From contig JALNZF010000002.1 in assembly GCA_023229435.1 (NCBI GenBank), positions 252,178-316,177 on the forward strand: DNA of 64,000 nt. The letters run 5' to 3'. This DNA comes from Nitrospirota bacterium (lineage in GTDB: Bacteria > Nitrospirota > UBA9217). The position numbers and the translations under genes were made by a program. The notes below the pieces were generated by a model. It did not search any database and had not been told where the DNA came from. It worked only from the letters and a program-made list of their open reading frames with translations. Positions within the stretch are counted from its first letter, which is position 1. The number at the start of each line of letters is the position of its first letter. Positions 24,851 to 33,581 of this stretch are shown here, in pieces.

Positions 24851-25285
24851 ATGTTCCGGGGCAGCTTTGAACATACCGTGGATTCCAAAGGAAGGGTGAG
24901 CGTTCCGTCGAAGTTTCGCGATATCATCGCGGACCGGTACGACGGCAGGCTCGTGCTTGCCATGGACTATGACAAGTGCCTCACGGTCTATCCGCTCGAG
25001 GAATGGGAGAAGTTGGAGGAAAAGATCAGGACCCTGCCCACGATGAAAAAAGAGGTCAAAGACTTCATGCGGTTTCTTCTTGCCTCGGCCACCGAGTGTG
25101 AGCTCGACAAGCAGGGCCGCGTGCTGATCCCCGCTGTTCATCGCGATCACGCGGGGATCGTGAAAAATGTGATGCTGGTCGGGATCATCGACAAGATCGA
25201 GATATGGGACGCCAAGGCGTGGGAGGCACGAAATTCTCAGAATGGCGACAAAATCGGCGAAGCGCTTGCCGCATTGGGCCTCTAG
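24851..25285 (+). CDS. mraZ: Transcriptional regulator MraZ
   Basis: 144 residues with two SpoVT/AbrB-like swapped-hairpin repeats: MFRGSFEHTVDSKGRVSVPSKFR at the N-terminus and CELDKQGRVLIPAVHRDHAG at about 83-102. MraZ forms ring oligomers and represses the dcw promoter through the boxes immediately upstream. It is the first gene of the cluster, and the stop lies one base before the STAS gene start. Confidence 0.96.
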   Translation: MFRGSFEHTVDSKGRVSVPSKFRDIIADRYDGRLVLAMDYDKCLTVYPLEEWEKLEEKIRTLPTMKKEVKDFMRFLLASATECELDKQGRVLIPAVHRDHAGIVKNVMLVGIIDKIEIWDAKAWEARNSQNGDKIGEALAALGL

Positions 25286-25286
25286 C

Positions 25287-25646
25287 ATGGAACCGAAACT
25301 CAGGGTATATCAGATGAACCTGGATGGCGAGATCGACGCGGCGAAGATAGCGGAGATCAATCGCGTCATCGGTCAGCTGATCAAGGGTGAAATGTTCGGC
25401 CTGATCCTGAACTTCGAGTCCGTGGAGCATGTCAACTTTACGGTCCTTTCTGCGCTGGTTGACGAGCGGAAACGGATGCAGTCGTTCGGTGGTGATATCC
25501 GGCTTGCGGGAATGTCGGACTATATCAAGAATATCTTTCGCACCACCGGCGTGCTCGAGCAGTTCCAGGTCTTTGACACGGCACAGCTCGCGGCGAAGAG
25601 CTTTGGGGGCGGAAAACCGGAAACAAACCTGCCATTGGGACTGTGA
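25287..25646 (+). CDS. STAS-domain protein (anti-sigma-factor-antagonist-like) inside the dcw cluster
   Basis: 119 residues from ATG 25287. The stretch LILNFESVEHVNFTVLSALVDERKRMQSFGGDIRLAGMSDYIKNIF... has the STAS beta-alpha pattern seen in SpoIIAA/RsbV-type proteins. The position of the usual phosphorylated Ser is occupied by N-F-T (VNFTVLSAL), so Thr is the possible site. Placement between mraZ and rsmH, with a 1-bp gap to mraZ, is unusual and suggests that cluster expression or division is linked to a partner-switching input. No kinase or sigma partner is in the window. Confidence 0.8.
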   Translation: MEPKLRVYQMNLDGEIDAAKIAEINRVIGQLIKGEMFGLILNFESVEHVNFTVLSALVDERKRMQSFGGDIRLAGMSDYIKNIFRTTGVLEQFQVFDTAQLAAKSFGGGKPETNLPLGL

Positions 25647-25742
25647 ATCAGTGCGGAGTGCGGAATGCGGAGTGCGGAATTATCTGGAGGGAATGCAGAA
25701 TTAAATAATACTCCCAACTCCGAACTCCTGACTTCGAACTTG
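25647..25742. repeat. GCGGAGTGCGGAA-type low-complexity repeat
   Basis: Short tandem units GTGCGGAGTGCGGAATGCGG, then a partly complementary CCGAACTCCTGACTTCGAAC half. Related sequence is found at about 34920-34955 and 36065-36100. It overlaps the annotated start region of rsmH. Confidence 0.5.
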
Positions 25743-26666
25743 ATCCATACACCCGTTCTGCTGCACGAGGCCGTTGACCTGCTCGCACCAAAAGCAGGTG
25801 GGTTGTATGTAGACGGGACGCTCGGGGCCGGCGGCCATGCTGCGGAGATCCTGAACCGCTCGGCGCCCGACGGCGTGCTGATCGGCATGGACCAGGATGC
25901 GGACGCGGTGGAGCGTTGCGGCAAAAGCCTCGCGCCTTACGGAAATCGCGTTATCATCAGGCAGGCGAATTACCGTGACCTGCCCGAGGTCCTCTCCGAG
26001 CTCGGGCATACGGTTGTCGACGGGGTCCTGCTTGATCTCGGCATGTCGTGGTTCCACCTCAAGGCCCCGGAGCGCGGCTTCAGCTTCATGCTCGACGGTC
26101 CCCTCGATATGCGCATGGACATGAGCAGATCGAGGACCGCTGCCGACCTGGTGAACACCCTCCCTCATGAAGAGCTGGTGAAGATCATCCGGGAATACGG
26201 GGAGGACCATAGGGCCGGCGCCATAGCGAGGGCAATAGAGAAGGCAAGGGTCCGGGGGCCTATCACGAGCACGGTTCAGCTTGCAGAGATCATTTCAAGC
26301 GTATTTCCCCCTTACCCGCCCCGACGCATTCACCCCGCCACGCTGACGTTCCAGGCGCTCAGGATCGCGGTCAATGATGAACTGGCGGCCCTCGCGGAAG
26401 GGCTGGCCAATATCATTCCGATGCTGAGGCCCGGTGGAAGGGTCGCCGTAATAACGTTCCACTCTCTCGAAGACCGGATCGTGAAGCAGGCCTTCGTGAA
26501 AGAGGCAAAAGGATGTATATGTCCGCCCCGAATGCCGGTGTGTGCCTGCGGCAGGAAGCCGGTCCTCAGGATCCTTACTCCCAGGCCGGTGGCGGCCGGG
26601 GAAGAAGAGTTGAGAAAGAACCCCGCGTCAAGGAGCGCAAAGCTCAGAGCTGCGGAGAAACTATGA
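25665..26666 (+). CDS. rsmH: 16S rRNA (cytosine(1402)-N(4))-methyltransferase RsmH
   Basis: 333 codons. The family-specific sequence starts at residue 27 (IHTPVLLHEAVDLL), followed by YVDGTLGAGGHAAEIL (SAM motif I), GVLLDLGMSW, MRMDMSRSRTAADLVN, and HPATLTFQALRIAVNDEL. The first 25 residues are encoded by the GCGGAGTGCGG repeat, so either the ATG at 25665 (GGAG 6 nt upstream) is used and gives a repeat-derived tail, or translation begins at TTG 25740 just before IHTPVLL. RsmH methylates C1402 in the ribosomal decoding site. Standard second core gene of the cluster. Confidence 0.95.
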   Translation: MRSAELSGGNAELNNTPNSELLTSNLIHTPVLLHEAVDLLAPKAGGLYVDGTLGAGGHAAEILNRSAPDGVLIGMDQDADAVERCGKSLAPYGNRVIIRQANYRDLPEVLSELGHTVVDGVLLDLGMSWFHLKAPERGFSFMLDGPLDMRMDMSRSRTAADLVNTLPHEELVKIIREYGEDHRAGAIARAIEKARVRGPITSTVQLAEIISSVFPPYPPRRIHPATLTFQALRIAVNDELAALAEGLANIIPMLRPGGRVAVITFHSLEDRIVKQAFVKEAKGCICPPRMPVCACGRKPVLRILTPRPVAAGEEELRKNPASRSAKLRAAEKL

Positions 26667-26696
26667 AAGTGAATATTGATGAACTCGTAAAAAGGC

Positions 26697-26800
26697 CCCA
26701 GAGCCGTCATTGCAAGGAGTGCAGCGACGTGGCGATCTCGACTGTGCAACCGATTATGAACTGCGAGATTGCTTCGCTTCGCTCGCAAAGATCCTTTTTG
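26697..26800. repeat. Palindromic repeat between rsmH and ftsL
   Basis: GTCATTGCAAGGAGTGCAGCGACGTGGCGATCTCG on one side is complemented by GAGATTGCTTCGCTTCGCTCGCAA on the other. This is a widespread type of dispersed repeat, here interrupting the dcw cluster. Confidence 0.6.
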
Positions 26801-26869
26801 ATACTTTTTACGAATGCATCAAATTTATAATTTCCAATCTTCATTTTCCAATTGGAGCGTAGCGACATC

Positions 26870-27208
26870 ATGACAACCCGGACAGGTGACATCGGTACTA
26901 TGGTATTCGGGCGGAGCAGGCGTGACAATTTTCACCGGGTTCTCGTCGCGCTCCTGATCATCTCCGGCCTGCTCCTCTATGTGGGCGGGAAGGTGCAAAT
27001 CGTCCAACTCGGATACCAGATCGAGGGCCTGGAGCGCGAGAAGCATGGGCTTGAGCGTGCGAACAGGTCGCTCCTGATCGAGGCGTCGAGCCTGTCATCT
27101 CCCGCGCGCATTGAGGAGATCGCGATCAAGCGTCTGGGCATGATCAGACCGGCGAAGGAGAACGTCGTGATCGTGAAAAGAAAGAGGGATACGGTAAATT
27201 CCAAATAG
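26870..27208 (+). CDS. ftsL: Cell division protein FtsL (septum-formation initiator-like)
   Basis: 112 residues from ATG 26870; the upstream TTG at 26852 is a weaker alternative. One transmembrane helix (about 25-43, VLVALLIISGLLLYVGG) is followed by a leucine-heptad coiled coil (VQLGYQIEGLEREKHGLERA) and ARIEEIAIKRLGM, the usual FtsL/DivIC end. It bridges FtsQ and FtsB to FtsW-FtsI. Identification rests on size, topology and place between rsmH and ftsI. Confidence 0.85.
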   Translation: MTTRTGDIGTMVFGRSRRDNFHRVLVALLIISGLLLYVGGKVQIVQLGYQIEGLEREKHGLERANRSLLIEASSLSSPARIEEIAIKRLGMIRPAKENVVIVKRKRDTVNSK

Positions 27209-27261
27209 CAATTACTCAGGTTGTCTGGTTCACGGCTCAAGGTTCATGGTTTAAAACTGAA

Positions 27262-27391
27262 CAGGTTGTTGAAAAACACTTGGTTTACCCTTCGACAAGC
27301 TCAGGGCGAACGGAGCATGTATTGAATTTATTCGTATTTATCCGTTCGTGGTGAGCCTGTCGAACCACAAAAAGACTTTTTCAACAGCCTG
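27262..27391. repeat. MITE-like element, copy 1 (between ftsL and ftsI)
   Basis: 130 bp with terminal inverted repeats CAGGTTGTTGAAAAACACTT and AGACTTTTTCAACAGCCTG, and an inner CCTTCGACAAGCTCAGGGCGAACGGA / TCCGTTCGTGGTGAGCCTGTCGAA palindrome. Copy 2 at 56831-56960 differs by only two bases by eye. It occupies most of the 300-bp ftsL-ftsI gap. No coding capacity. Confidence 0.8.
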
Positions 27392-27510
27392 TGAATATTC
27401 AACACCGATACTCTGTACCTTTCATCACGACTTTCCAACCGTGAACCTGGAACGGCTCGACTGAGCTCGCCGAAGTCTTTGAACCAGAGCAGTTGGATTT
27501 GATTTTCAGC

Positions 27511-29304
27511 ATGACGCAGTGTGAAGGAGTTGAAAGGGATCCGGCTGCCAACTCCGGGGAGCGTGTAGACATTAACAGGCGGGGAAGGATAATCACGGTA
27601 TTGCTGCTGATGGGCATGGGCTTCGCGCTCGTGTCGCTGAGGCTTGTATACCTCCAGGTCTATCAGCGAGCAGAGTTCACCGCCCGTGCCGAACGTCAAC
27701 AGGAGCGCGTCGTGAAGCTTGATCCCAAGCGGGGCACCATTTACGACCGCATGGGCAGGGAGCTTGCCGTGAGTCTCGATGTGGATTCGGTCTACGGGGT
27801 GCCCTCCGGGATCGACAATCCGCGCGCGGTCGCGCAGCAGCTCTCCGGGATTCTGCGGGAAGACCGGCGCGGCCTTGAGCAACGGCTGGCGGGAAACAAG
27901 CAGTTTGTCTGGCTCAGCCGCAAGGTGGAACCGGGAAGGGCCGAGAAGATCCGAGAACTCGGCAATAAGGAGATCGGTCTTCGGATCGAGGCAAAACGAT
28001 TTTATCCCAAGAAGGCCCTCGCCGGGCCGGTGCTTGGATTTCTCGGTGTGGACAACAAAGGCCTTGAGGGATTGGAACTCACCTACGACAAGACGCTCCG
28101 TGGCGTGAGCGGCTGGGTGGTCGCTGAAAAGGACGCCAGGGGCAGGACGGTTTTCCCCGGCGGATCGGGTTTCCAGTACCAGCTGCCGAAACCGGGCCAT
28201 GACATCCTCCTCACGATCGACGAAGTGATCCAGCACATCGCCGACAAAGAGCTCGACGCGGCGCTCGCGACTTCGCGCGCAAAGGGCGGCGTCTGCCTTG
28301 TCATGAACCCGCAGACCGGCGAGGTGCTTGCCCTTTCGGTGCGCTCGGCCCCGCACGTCAAACAGGCGTTCAACCCGAACGAGCCTCAGCGCTCGAAGCC
28401 GGCGGAGTGGCGGAACCGCGCGGTAACCGATGCCTTCGAACCAGGCTCGATCTTCAAACCATTCCTCGCGGCGGCGGCGCTCGAAGAGCGGGTCGTGCAC
28501 CCGCTCGAGCCGGTTGACTGTTCGGCAGGCAAAATTCAGCTTGCCGACCGCGTGATCAGGGACGCGCATGAAAAAGGCGTACTGACCTTCACGGACGTGA
28601 TCGCCGAGTCAAGCAACGTCGGCACCATCACGGTGGCCCTGCGGCTCGGAAAGGAGCGCTTTGCGAGATACATTTCCGCCTTTGGCTTCGGGAAGAAGAC
28701 CGGCGTGGACATCCCCGGGGAGATCTCCGGCCAGCTCAAGGACTACCGCCTCTGGTCCGGTGTATCCATCGGTTCCATTGCCATCGGCCAGGAGATCGGG
28801 GTGACGCCGATTCAGATGGCCTCGGCCTACTGCGCGCTCGCTAACGGCGGTATGCTCATGAAGCCCTACCTCGTGTCTGAGATCATCGACCACGGCGGCG
28901 GGGAAGGGAAAAAGTTCCAGGCCCAGGCCGTGGGCCGCGCGATCACCGCGGAGACCTGCGCCAAGGTGAACAAGATGCTTCAGCGGGTCGTCGAGACCGG
29001 CACGGGCCAGCAGGCGCGGCCCGCGGGGTACACCGCCGCCGGCAAAACGGGCACGGCGCAAAAGATCGACCAACGGACCGGCAGGTATTCACAAAATGAT
29101 TACGTGAGCTCATTCGTGGGATTCACTCCGGCCAACTCCCCGAAGCTTGTGATCCTGGTGATGGTGGACAGTCCTGAAGGCGCTGTCCACTACGGCGGCA
29201 GCGTGGCCGGACCGGTATTCAAGGCGGTGGCGGAACAGAGTCTCGCGTACCTGCAGGTGGCGCCGGACGAGGTGGGAGGCAGAATGCTCCTGGTGGGACG
29301 ATGA
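27511..29304 (+). CDS. ftsI: Peptidoglycan D,D-transpeptidase FtsI (PBP3)
   Basis: About 597 residues. A cytoplasmic tail and one membrane anchor (RIITVLLLMGMGFALVSLRL) are followed by the class B PBP dimerisation domain (RGTIYDRMGRELAVSL) and the transpeptidase domain. The catalytic motifs are EPGSIFKPF (SxxK), AESSNVGT (SxN) and AAGKTGTAQK (KTG). The first in-frame codon is TTG 27493; ATG 27511 is preferred, though no strong ribosome site is visible. The stop overlaps murE by 4 bp (ATGA). It crosslinks septal peptidoglycan with FtsW. Confidence 0.95.
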   Translation: MTQCEGVERDPAANSGERVDINRRGRIITVLLLMGMGFALVSLRLVYLQVYQRAEFTARAERQQERVVKLDPKRGTIYDRMGRELAVSLDVDSVYGVPSGIDNPRAVAQQLSGILREDRRGLEQRLAGNKQFVWLSRKVEPGRAEKIRELGNKEIGLRIEAKRFYPKKALAGPVLGFLGVDNKGLEGLELTYDKTLRGVSGWVVAEKDARGRTVFPGGSGFQYQLPKPGHDILLTIDEVIQHIADKELDAALATSRAKGGVCLVMNPQTGEVLALSVRSAPHVKQAFNPNEPQRSKPAEWRNRAVTDAFEPGSIFKPFLAAAALEERVVHPLEPVDCSAGKIQLADRVIRDAHEKGVLTFTDVIAESSNVGTITVALRLGKERFARYISAFGFGKKTGVDIPGEISGQLKDYRLWSGVSIGSIAIGQEIGVTPIQMASAYCALANGGMLMKPYLVSEIIDHGGGEGKKFQAQAVGRAITAETCAKVNKMLQRVVETGTGQQARPAGYTAAGKTGTAQKIDQRTGRYSQNDYVSSFVGFTPANSPKLVILVMVDSPEGAVHYGGSVAGPVFKAVAEQSLAYLQVAPDEVGGRMLLVGR

Positions 29305-30836
29305 AGCTCGGTGACCTTCTGATCGGGTTGGAAAACAAAACGACGGTTCCGCCGGGCTGGCTGGAACGGGAAGTGCGGGACATCGCCCATGATTCCCGGA
29401 AGGTAAAACCGGGCTCCCTGTTCGTGGCCGTGCGAGGATTTCACTCGGACGGCCATCAGTTTATTTCGCAGGCAATAAAACAGGGCGCAATGGCAATTGT
29501 CGCTGAAAAACAGGAGGGGCCCCCGGTCCCGGCCGATACGCTGTTGGTCATCGTGGATGACTCGCGCAGAGCGCTTGCTCTCCTCGCGAATGCGTTCTTC
29601 GGCCATCCCTCCCGCCGTCTGACGCTTACCGGCATCACCGGCACGAACGGCAAGACCACGACTACGTATTTGGTTAAAGCCATTATCGAGGCCGCGGGGC
29701 ATGCAGCCGGACTCATCGGCACGATCGACTATCGCGTGGGCGACAAGGTGTATCCCGCGCCGAATACCACGCCCGAATCTCTCGAACTCCAGCGGCTGCT
29801 GTCGGAGATGGTGGGGCTCGGCACGAGCCACTGCGTCATGGAGGTCTCGTCGCACGCGCTGGCGCTGGGCAGGATCGAGGGATGTGAGTTTGCCGCGGCG
29901 GGATTTACGAACCTTACCCAGGACCATCTGGATTTTCACGAGAGCATGGACGCCTATTTTCAGGCCAAGCTGCGGCTGTTCACCGGTCTCTCCCCGGAGG
30001 CCTGGGCGATCATCAATAGTGACGATGCGTACGGCGTCGAGATCGTCAGGAAAACCCGTGCCCGGGTCATCACCACCGGTTTTTCAGAGCTTGCAAACGT
30101 GCGGCCGGTGGGAACGATCCGTCACGGCATCACGGGATTGATGTTCGATGCTGCCTCGCCGGCGGGCACGATCCCGGTCGAGTCATCGCTCGTCGGCAGA
30201 TACAATATTAACAATATCCTTACGGCGATCGGCATCGGCACCGCCCTCGGCGTGAGTGCCGAGATGATCGCCCGCGGTATCAGAAACATGAAGGCCGTGC
30301 CCGGCCGCATGGAAAAAGTGGATGAAGGCCAGCCCTTCAGCGTCGTGGTGGACTATGCACATACCGAGGATGCCATCGTCCGGGTCCTCGAGTCGGTCCG
30401 GGAGATTACGGCCAGGCGCATCATCGTCGTTTTCGGATGCGGCGGCGATCGTGACAGGACCAAACGGCCGGCCATGGGAGCGGCGGCGATCGCGGGGAGC
30501 GACGTCGTGATCATCACCTCAGACAATCCGAGGACCGAAGATCCCTTGAGCATTATCCGCGAAATTGAACAGGGACTGAGGGAACAGGGCGTAAAGACGT
30601 CGGCAGAGGAAACTGCAAAGCAGGTTGTCCCCGGAAAAAAACCGTACTATGTCATCCCCGGCCGGCATGAAGCCGTCGCGGTTGCGATCGGTCTGGCAAG
30701 ACCCGGTGATGTGGTCGTGCTTGCCGGCAAGGGCCATGAAAATTATCAGATCATCGGGGAGACAAAAATGCGCTTTGACGATCGGGAGGTAGCGCGGGAG
30801 GAGATACGGAAAAGACAGACAATAGGGGTAGGATGA
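29301..30836 (+). CDS. murE: UDP-MurNAc-tripeptide ligase MurE (meso-DAP adding)
   Basis: 511 residues. The ATP-binding loop GITGTNGKTTTTYL (about 113-126), TTPESLELQ, EVSSHALALGR, and FTNLTQDHLDFH are present. SDNPRTEDP carries the DNPR signature associated with meso-diaminopimelate selection, implying DAP-type peptidoglycan. VPGRMEKV and VDYAHTEDAI are Mur-ligase hallmarks. It is translationally coupled to ftsI. Confidence 0.97.
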   Translation: MKLGDLLIGLENKTTVPPGWLEREVRDIAHDSRKVKPGSLFVAVRGFHSDGHQFISQAIKQGAMAIVAEKQEGPPVPADTLLVIVDDSRRALALLANAFFGHPSRRLTLTGITGTNGKTTTTYLVKAIIEAAGHAAGLIGTIDYRVGDKVYPAPNTTPESLELQRLLSEMVGLGTSHCVMEVSSHALALGRIEGCEFAAAGFTNLTQDHLDFHESMDAYFQAKLRLFTGLSPEAWAIINSDDAYGVEIVRKTRARVITTGFSELANVRPVGTIRHGITGLMFDAASPAGTIPVESSLVGRYNINNILTAIGIGTALGVSAEMIARGIRNMKAVPGRMEKVDEGQPFSVVVDYAHTEDAIVRVLESVREITARRIIVVFGCGGDRDRTKRPAMGAAAIAGSDVVIITSDNPRTEDPLSIIREIEQGLREQGVKTSAEETAKQVVPGKKPYYVIPGRHEAVAVAIGLARPGDVVVLAGKGHENYQIIGETKMRFDDREVAREEIRKRQTIGVG

Positions 30837-30956
30837 CAGGGGATAGATGAGTGACGAGAAACGACGAACCAGAGACGACAGAGGAAATACAGCGAGCAAA
30901 TAAGTATCTATCTGGATTCGGTCTGTTTCCCGACTTCCGTCATACGATGCGTTATC

Positions 30957-32324
30957 ATGAACGAATCTGAAAAAAAATTGTTGCTGGGACTCTTGGATAA
31001 GATGGCACAGCTGGAGATCACAGGGGTATCCATAGACTCCCGGACCATTCGGGAGGGCGAGCTGTTCGTCGCCATAAAAGGCGATCGGTTCGACGGCCAT
31101 GACTTCGTTCCCGGGGTGATGAAAAAAGGGGCCTGGGGAGCGCTGGTCGCGCCGAAGGCGCTTGCGGACACGTTACCCCTTTTTGGCGGACTGAAAAATA
31201 TCCTGCCGGTGGAAGATACGCTCATTGCGCTCCAGGAATTGGCTTACCTGCATCGCAGGAAGTTCTCTGTTCCCGTCGTGAGCATCACCGGCTCGAACGG
31301 CAAGACCACGACCAAGGAAATGCTCGCCGGCATCCTGCAGCAGCAAGGTCCGGTGCTCAAGAACGAGGGGAACCTGAACAACCACATCGGTGTGCCGCTC
31401 ACGCTGCTCAGGCTCAACGCGGGCCATAAGGCCGCGGTCGTGGAAATGGGGATGAGCGCGCTGGGAGAGATCGATGCGCTCGCCCGGTTTGTCGGCCCCG
31501 ATGTCGGGGTGATCACCAACATTGGCCCGGCCCATCTCGAGTTTCTCAAGAGCATGGACCTGGTGGCGCAGGCAAAGGGAGAGTTGTTCGGCCACCTGAA
31601 GCCCGACGGTACGGCTGTGCTGAATGCGGATGACCAGTACTTCGATACGCTGAAAAAAAAGTTCGGCGGACGCGTTCTTTCTTTCGGCATCGACAAGGCG
31701 TCCGCTGTGCGCGCATCGGACATCCGGCAGGAAAAGGACCGCATGGAATTCACGATCCGGTCCGGCAATTCCACGGTGAAGGTGCGGCTGCGGGCTGTCG
31801 GAAAGCACAATGTCTATAATGCCCTGGCCGCTGCTGCCGCCGCGCTCGCAATGGGCATATCCATGGATGCCGTGAAAAACGGACTCGATGCTTTTCAGCC
31901 GCTCGCCATGCGTTCGGAGCTGAGACAGGTCCAGGGAAGGACCGTGCTTGCAGACTGTTACAATGCAAATCCCGCTTCGATGGACGCGGCACTCTCGACA
32001 CTGGCCTCACTGAGATCCGGAGGAAAGACGATCGCCGTGCTTGGCGATATGCTCGAGCTGGGAATAGTCGCAATCGATGCGCATCAAACAATCGGCAAGA
32101 CTATCGCTCGACTCGGGGTGGACCTGGTGATCACATTGGGGCCGCTCGCGAAACACGTTGGAGAAGGGGCGATCGATGCCGGAATGCCGAAGGACCGGGT
32201 GCTTGAAGCGCGTTCGCAGGCTGAGGCCGCCGCTCTGCTCAAGAAGCTGTCCCGGCCGGGAGATGTCGTGCTGATCAAAGGCTCCCGCGGCATGAAGATG
32301 GAAAAGATCCTGGAGGAGTTTTAA
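30957..32324 (+). CDS. murF: UDP-MurNAc-pentapeptide ligase MurF
   Basis: 455 residues. SIDSRTIREGELFVAIKG, ATP loop SITGSNGKTTTKEM (about 104-117), EMGMSALGEI, NIGPAHLEF and DCYNANPASMDAAL identify MurF, which adds D-Ala-D-Ala to the UDP-MurNAc-tripeptide. A 120-bp gap of low-complexity sequence separates it from murE. Its TAA overlaps the mraY ATG by one base (TAATG), a coupling arrangement. Confidence 0.97.
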   Translation: MNESEKKLLLGLLDKMAQLEITGVSIDSRTIREGELFVAIKGDRFDGHDFVPGVMKKGAWGALVAPKALADTLPLFGGLKNILPVEDTLIALQELAYLHRRKFSVPVVSITGSNGKTTTKEMLAGILQQQGPVLKNEGNLNNHIGVPLTLLRLNAGHKAAVVEMGMSALGEIDALARFVGPDVGVITNIGPAHLEFLKSMDLVAQAKGELFGHLKPDGTAVLNADDQYFDTLKKKFGGRVLSFGIDKASAVRASDIRQEKDRMEFTIRSGNSTVKVRLRAVGKHNVYNALAAAAAALAMGISMDAVKNGLDAFQPLAMRSELRQVQGRTVLADCYNANPASMDAALSTLASLRSGGKTIAVLGDMLELGIVAIDAHQTIGKTIARLGVDLVITLGPLAKHVGEGAIDAGMPKDRVLEARSQAEAAALLKKLSRPGDVVLIKGSRGMKMEKILEEF

Positions 32325-33406
32325 TGCTCTATCATCTCTTGTATCCGTTGCGTGATGCCTTCTTCGGGTTTAACGTTTTCCGGTACATCACCTTCCGGAG
32401 CGCGGGTGCGGTCCTGACCGCGCTCATCGTAAGCTTCCTGCTGGGGCCGTCCATGATCGCATGGCTTCGGAGGCTCAAGGTGGGCCAGCAGGTCCGGGAC
32501 GACGGTCCAAAGACCCATCTCAGCAAGCAGGGCACGCCGACCATGGGCGGACTGCTGATCATTGCCGCCCTCGTGAGCTCCGTGCTGTTATGGTCGGACC
32601 TCACGAACAAGTATGTCTGGGTGGTGCTCTTCGCCACACTCGCCTTCGGCGGCATCGGGTTCTGGGACGACTATCTCAAGGTGGTGAAAAAACGCTCCAC
32701 CGGTCTCCGGGCATATCAGAAGTTCGGACTCCAGGTCGCGGCGTCGCTGGTTGTCGGCCTCTTTCTCTATCATTTTTCCGGCGACCGCACGGCGACGTTC
32801 CTGTCCGTGCCGTTCATGAAAAGTCTGCTGATCGATCTGGGCTGGTTCTACCTCCCCTTTGTCGCCGTGGTCATTGTCGGGTCGTCGAACGCCGTGAACC
32901 TCACCGACGGCCTGGATGGTCTGGCCATCGGTCTCGTGGGCATCGCAGCCGCGGCGAATGCGGTGATCGTCTATCTGGGCGGGAACAAGATCATCGCCGA
33001 CTATCTGAAGATCCTCTATATTTCCGGGAGCGGCGAGCTCGTCATCTTCTGCGGCGCCATGATCGGCGCAAGCCTCGGGTTCCTGTGGTACAACACGCAC
33101 CCGGCGGAGGTGTTCATGGGAGATGTGGGATCGCTCTCGCTCGGCGGAGCGCTCGGCACGCTGGCTGTCGTGACCAAGCACGAGCTCATTCTGATCGTCG
33201 TGGGCGGCATTTTCGTCATGGAGACCGTCTCGGTGGCCCTGCAGGTTGCGTCGTACAAGCTGAGGGGCAAGCGTATCTTCAGGATGGCGCCCATTCATCA
33301 CCATTTTGAACAGATCGGTTGGCCGGAGTCGAAGGTCATTGTGCGGTTCTGGATCATCGGGATCATCCTGGCGCTGATCTCGATCGGGTCGTTAAAGTTG
33401 AGATGA
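32324..33406 (+). CDS. mraY: Phospho-N-acetylmuramoyl-pentapeptide transferase MraY
   Basis: 360 residues with about ten transmembrane spans. Characteristic loops: TPTMGGLLII, GFWDDYLKVV (Asp pair), NAVNLTDGLDGLAIG, FMGDVGSLSLGG and the MAPIHHHFEQIGWPE...FWIIGI C-terminal region. It makes lipid I from UDP-MurNAc-pentapeptide and undecaprenyl phosphate at the inner membrane. Coupled to murF. Confidence 0.97.
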   Translation: MLYHLLYPLRDAFFGFNVFRYITFRSAGAVLTALIVSFLLGPSMIAWLRRLKVGQQVRDDGPKTHLSKQGTPTMGGLLIIAALVSSVLLWSDLTNKYVWVVLFATLAFGGIGFWDDYLKVVKKRSTGLRAYQKFGLQVAASLVVGLFLYHFSGDRTATFLSVPFMKSLLIDLGWFYLPFVAVVIVGSSNAVNLTDGLDGLAIGLVGIAAAANAVIVYLGGNKIIADYLKILYISGSGELVIFCGAMIGASLGFLWYNTHPAEVFMGDVGSLSLGGALGTLAVVTKHELILIVVGGIFVMETVSVALQVASYKLRGKRIFRMAPIHHHFEQIGWPESKVIVRFWIIGIILALISIGSLKLR

Positions 33407-33423
33407 AAACAGGAAAATTTAAT

Positions 33424-33558
33424 TTACCACAGAGGACACAGAGGAAGGCATGAAACCGAAGGAAAGGGAAAGAGAAGTCATTCAAGTAGCTACGGACAGG
33501 ATGAGCCCAATTTTTCAGTATCTTTTTTCTCGCTCTTCTCTGCGATCTCTGTGGTAAA
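33424..33558. repeat. Imperfect palindrome (ACCACAGAGG family) between mraY and murD
   Basis: TACCACAGAGGACACAGAGG is mirrored by CTCTGCGATCTCTGTGGTA, with about 95 bp between. It is similar in style to the ACACAAAG elements elsewhere in the window and fills the mraY-murD gap. Confidence 0.6.
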
Positions 33559-33581
33559 AAGTTTTTGACCTTGGAGGTCTC

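Noticed and set aside
27328..28569. Long open frame (413 codons) antisense to ftsI
   Set aside because: It lies opposite a certain gene with high-GC third positions; the translation is rich in His, Arg and Asp with no domain. A codon-bias shadow, like the long frames opposite murC (37495-38466), ftsZ (42797-44056) and pycB.
32461..33309. 282-codon frame within mraY on the same strand, shifted
   Set aside because: Arg/His/Gly-rich with no hydrophobic pattern or motif, whereas the mraY frame is fully conserved.
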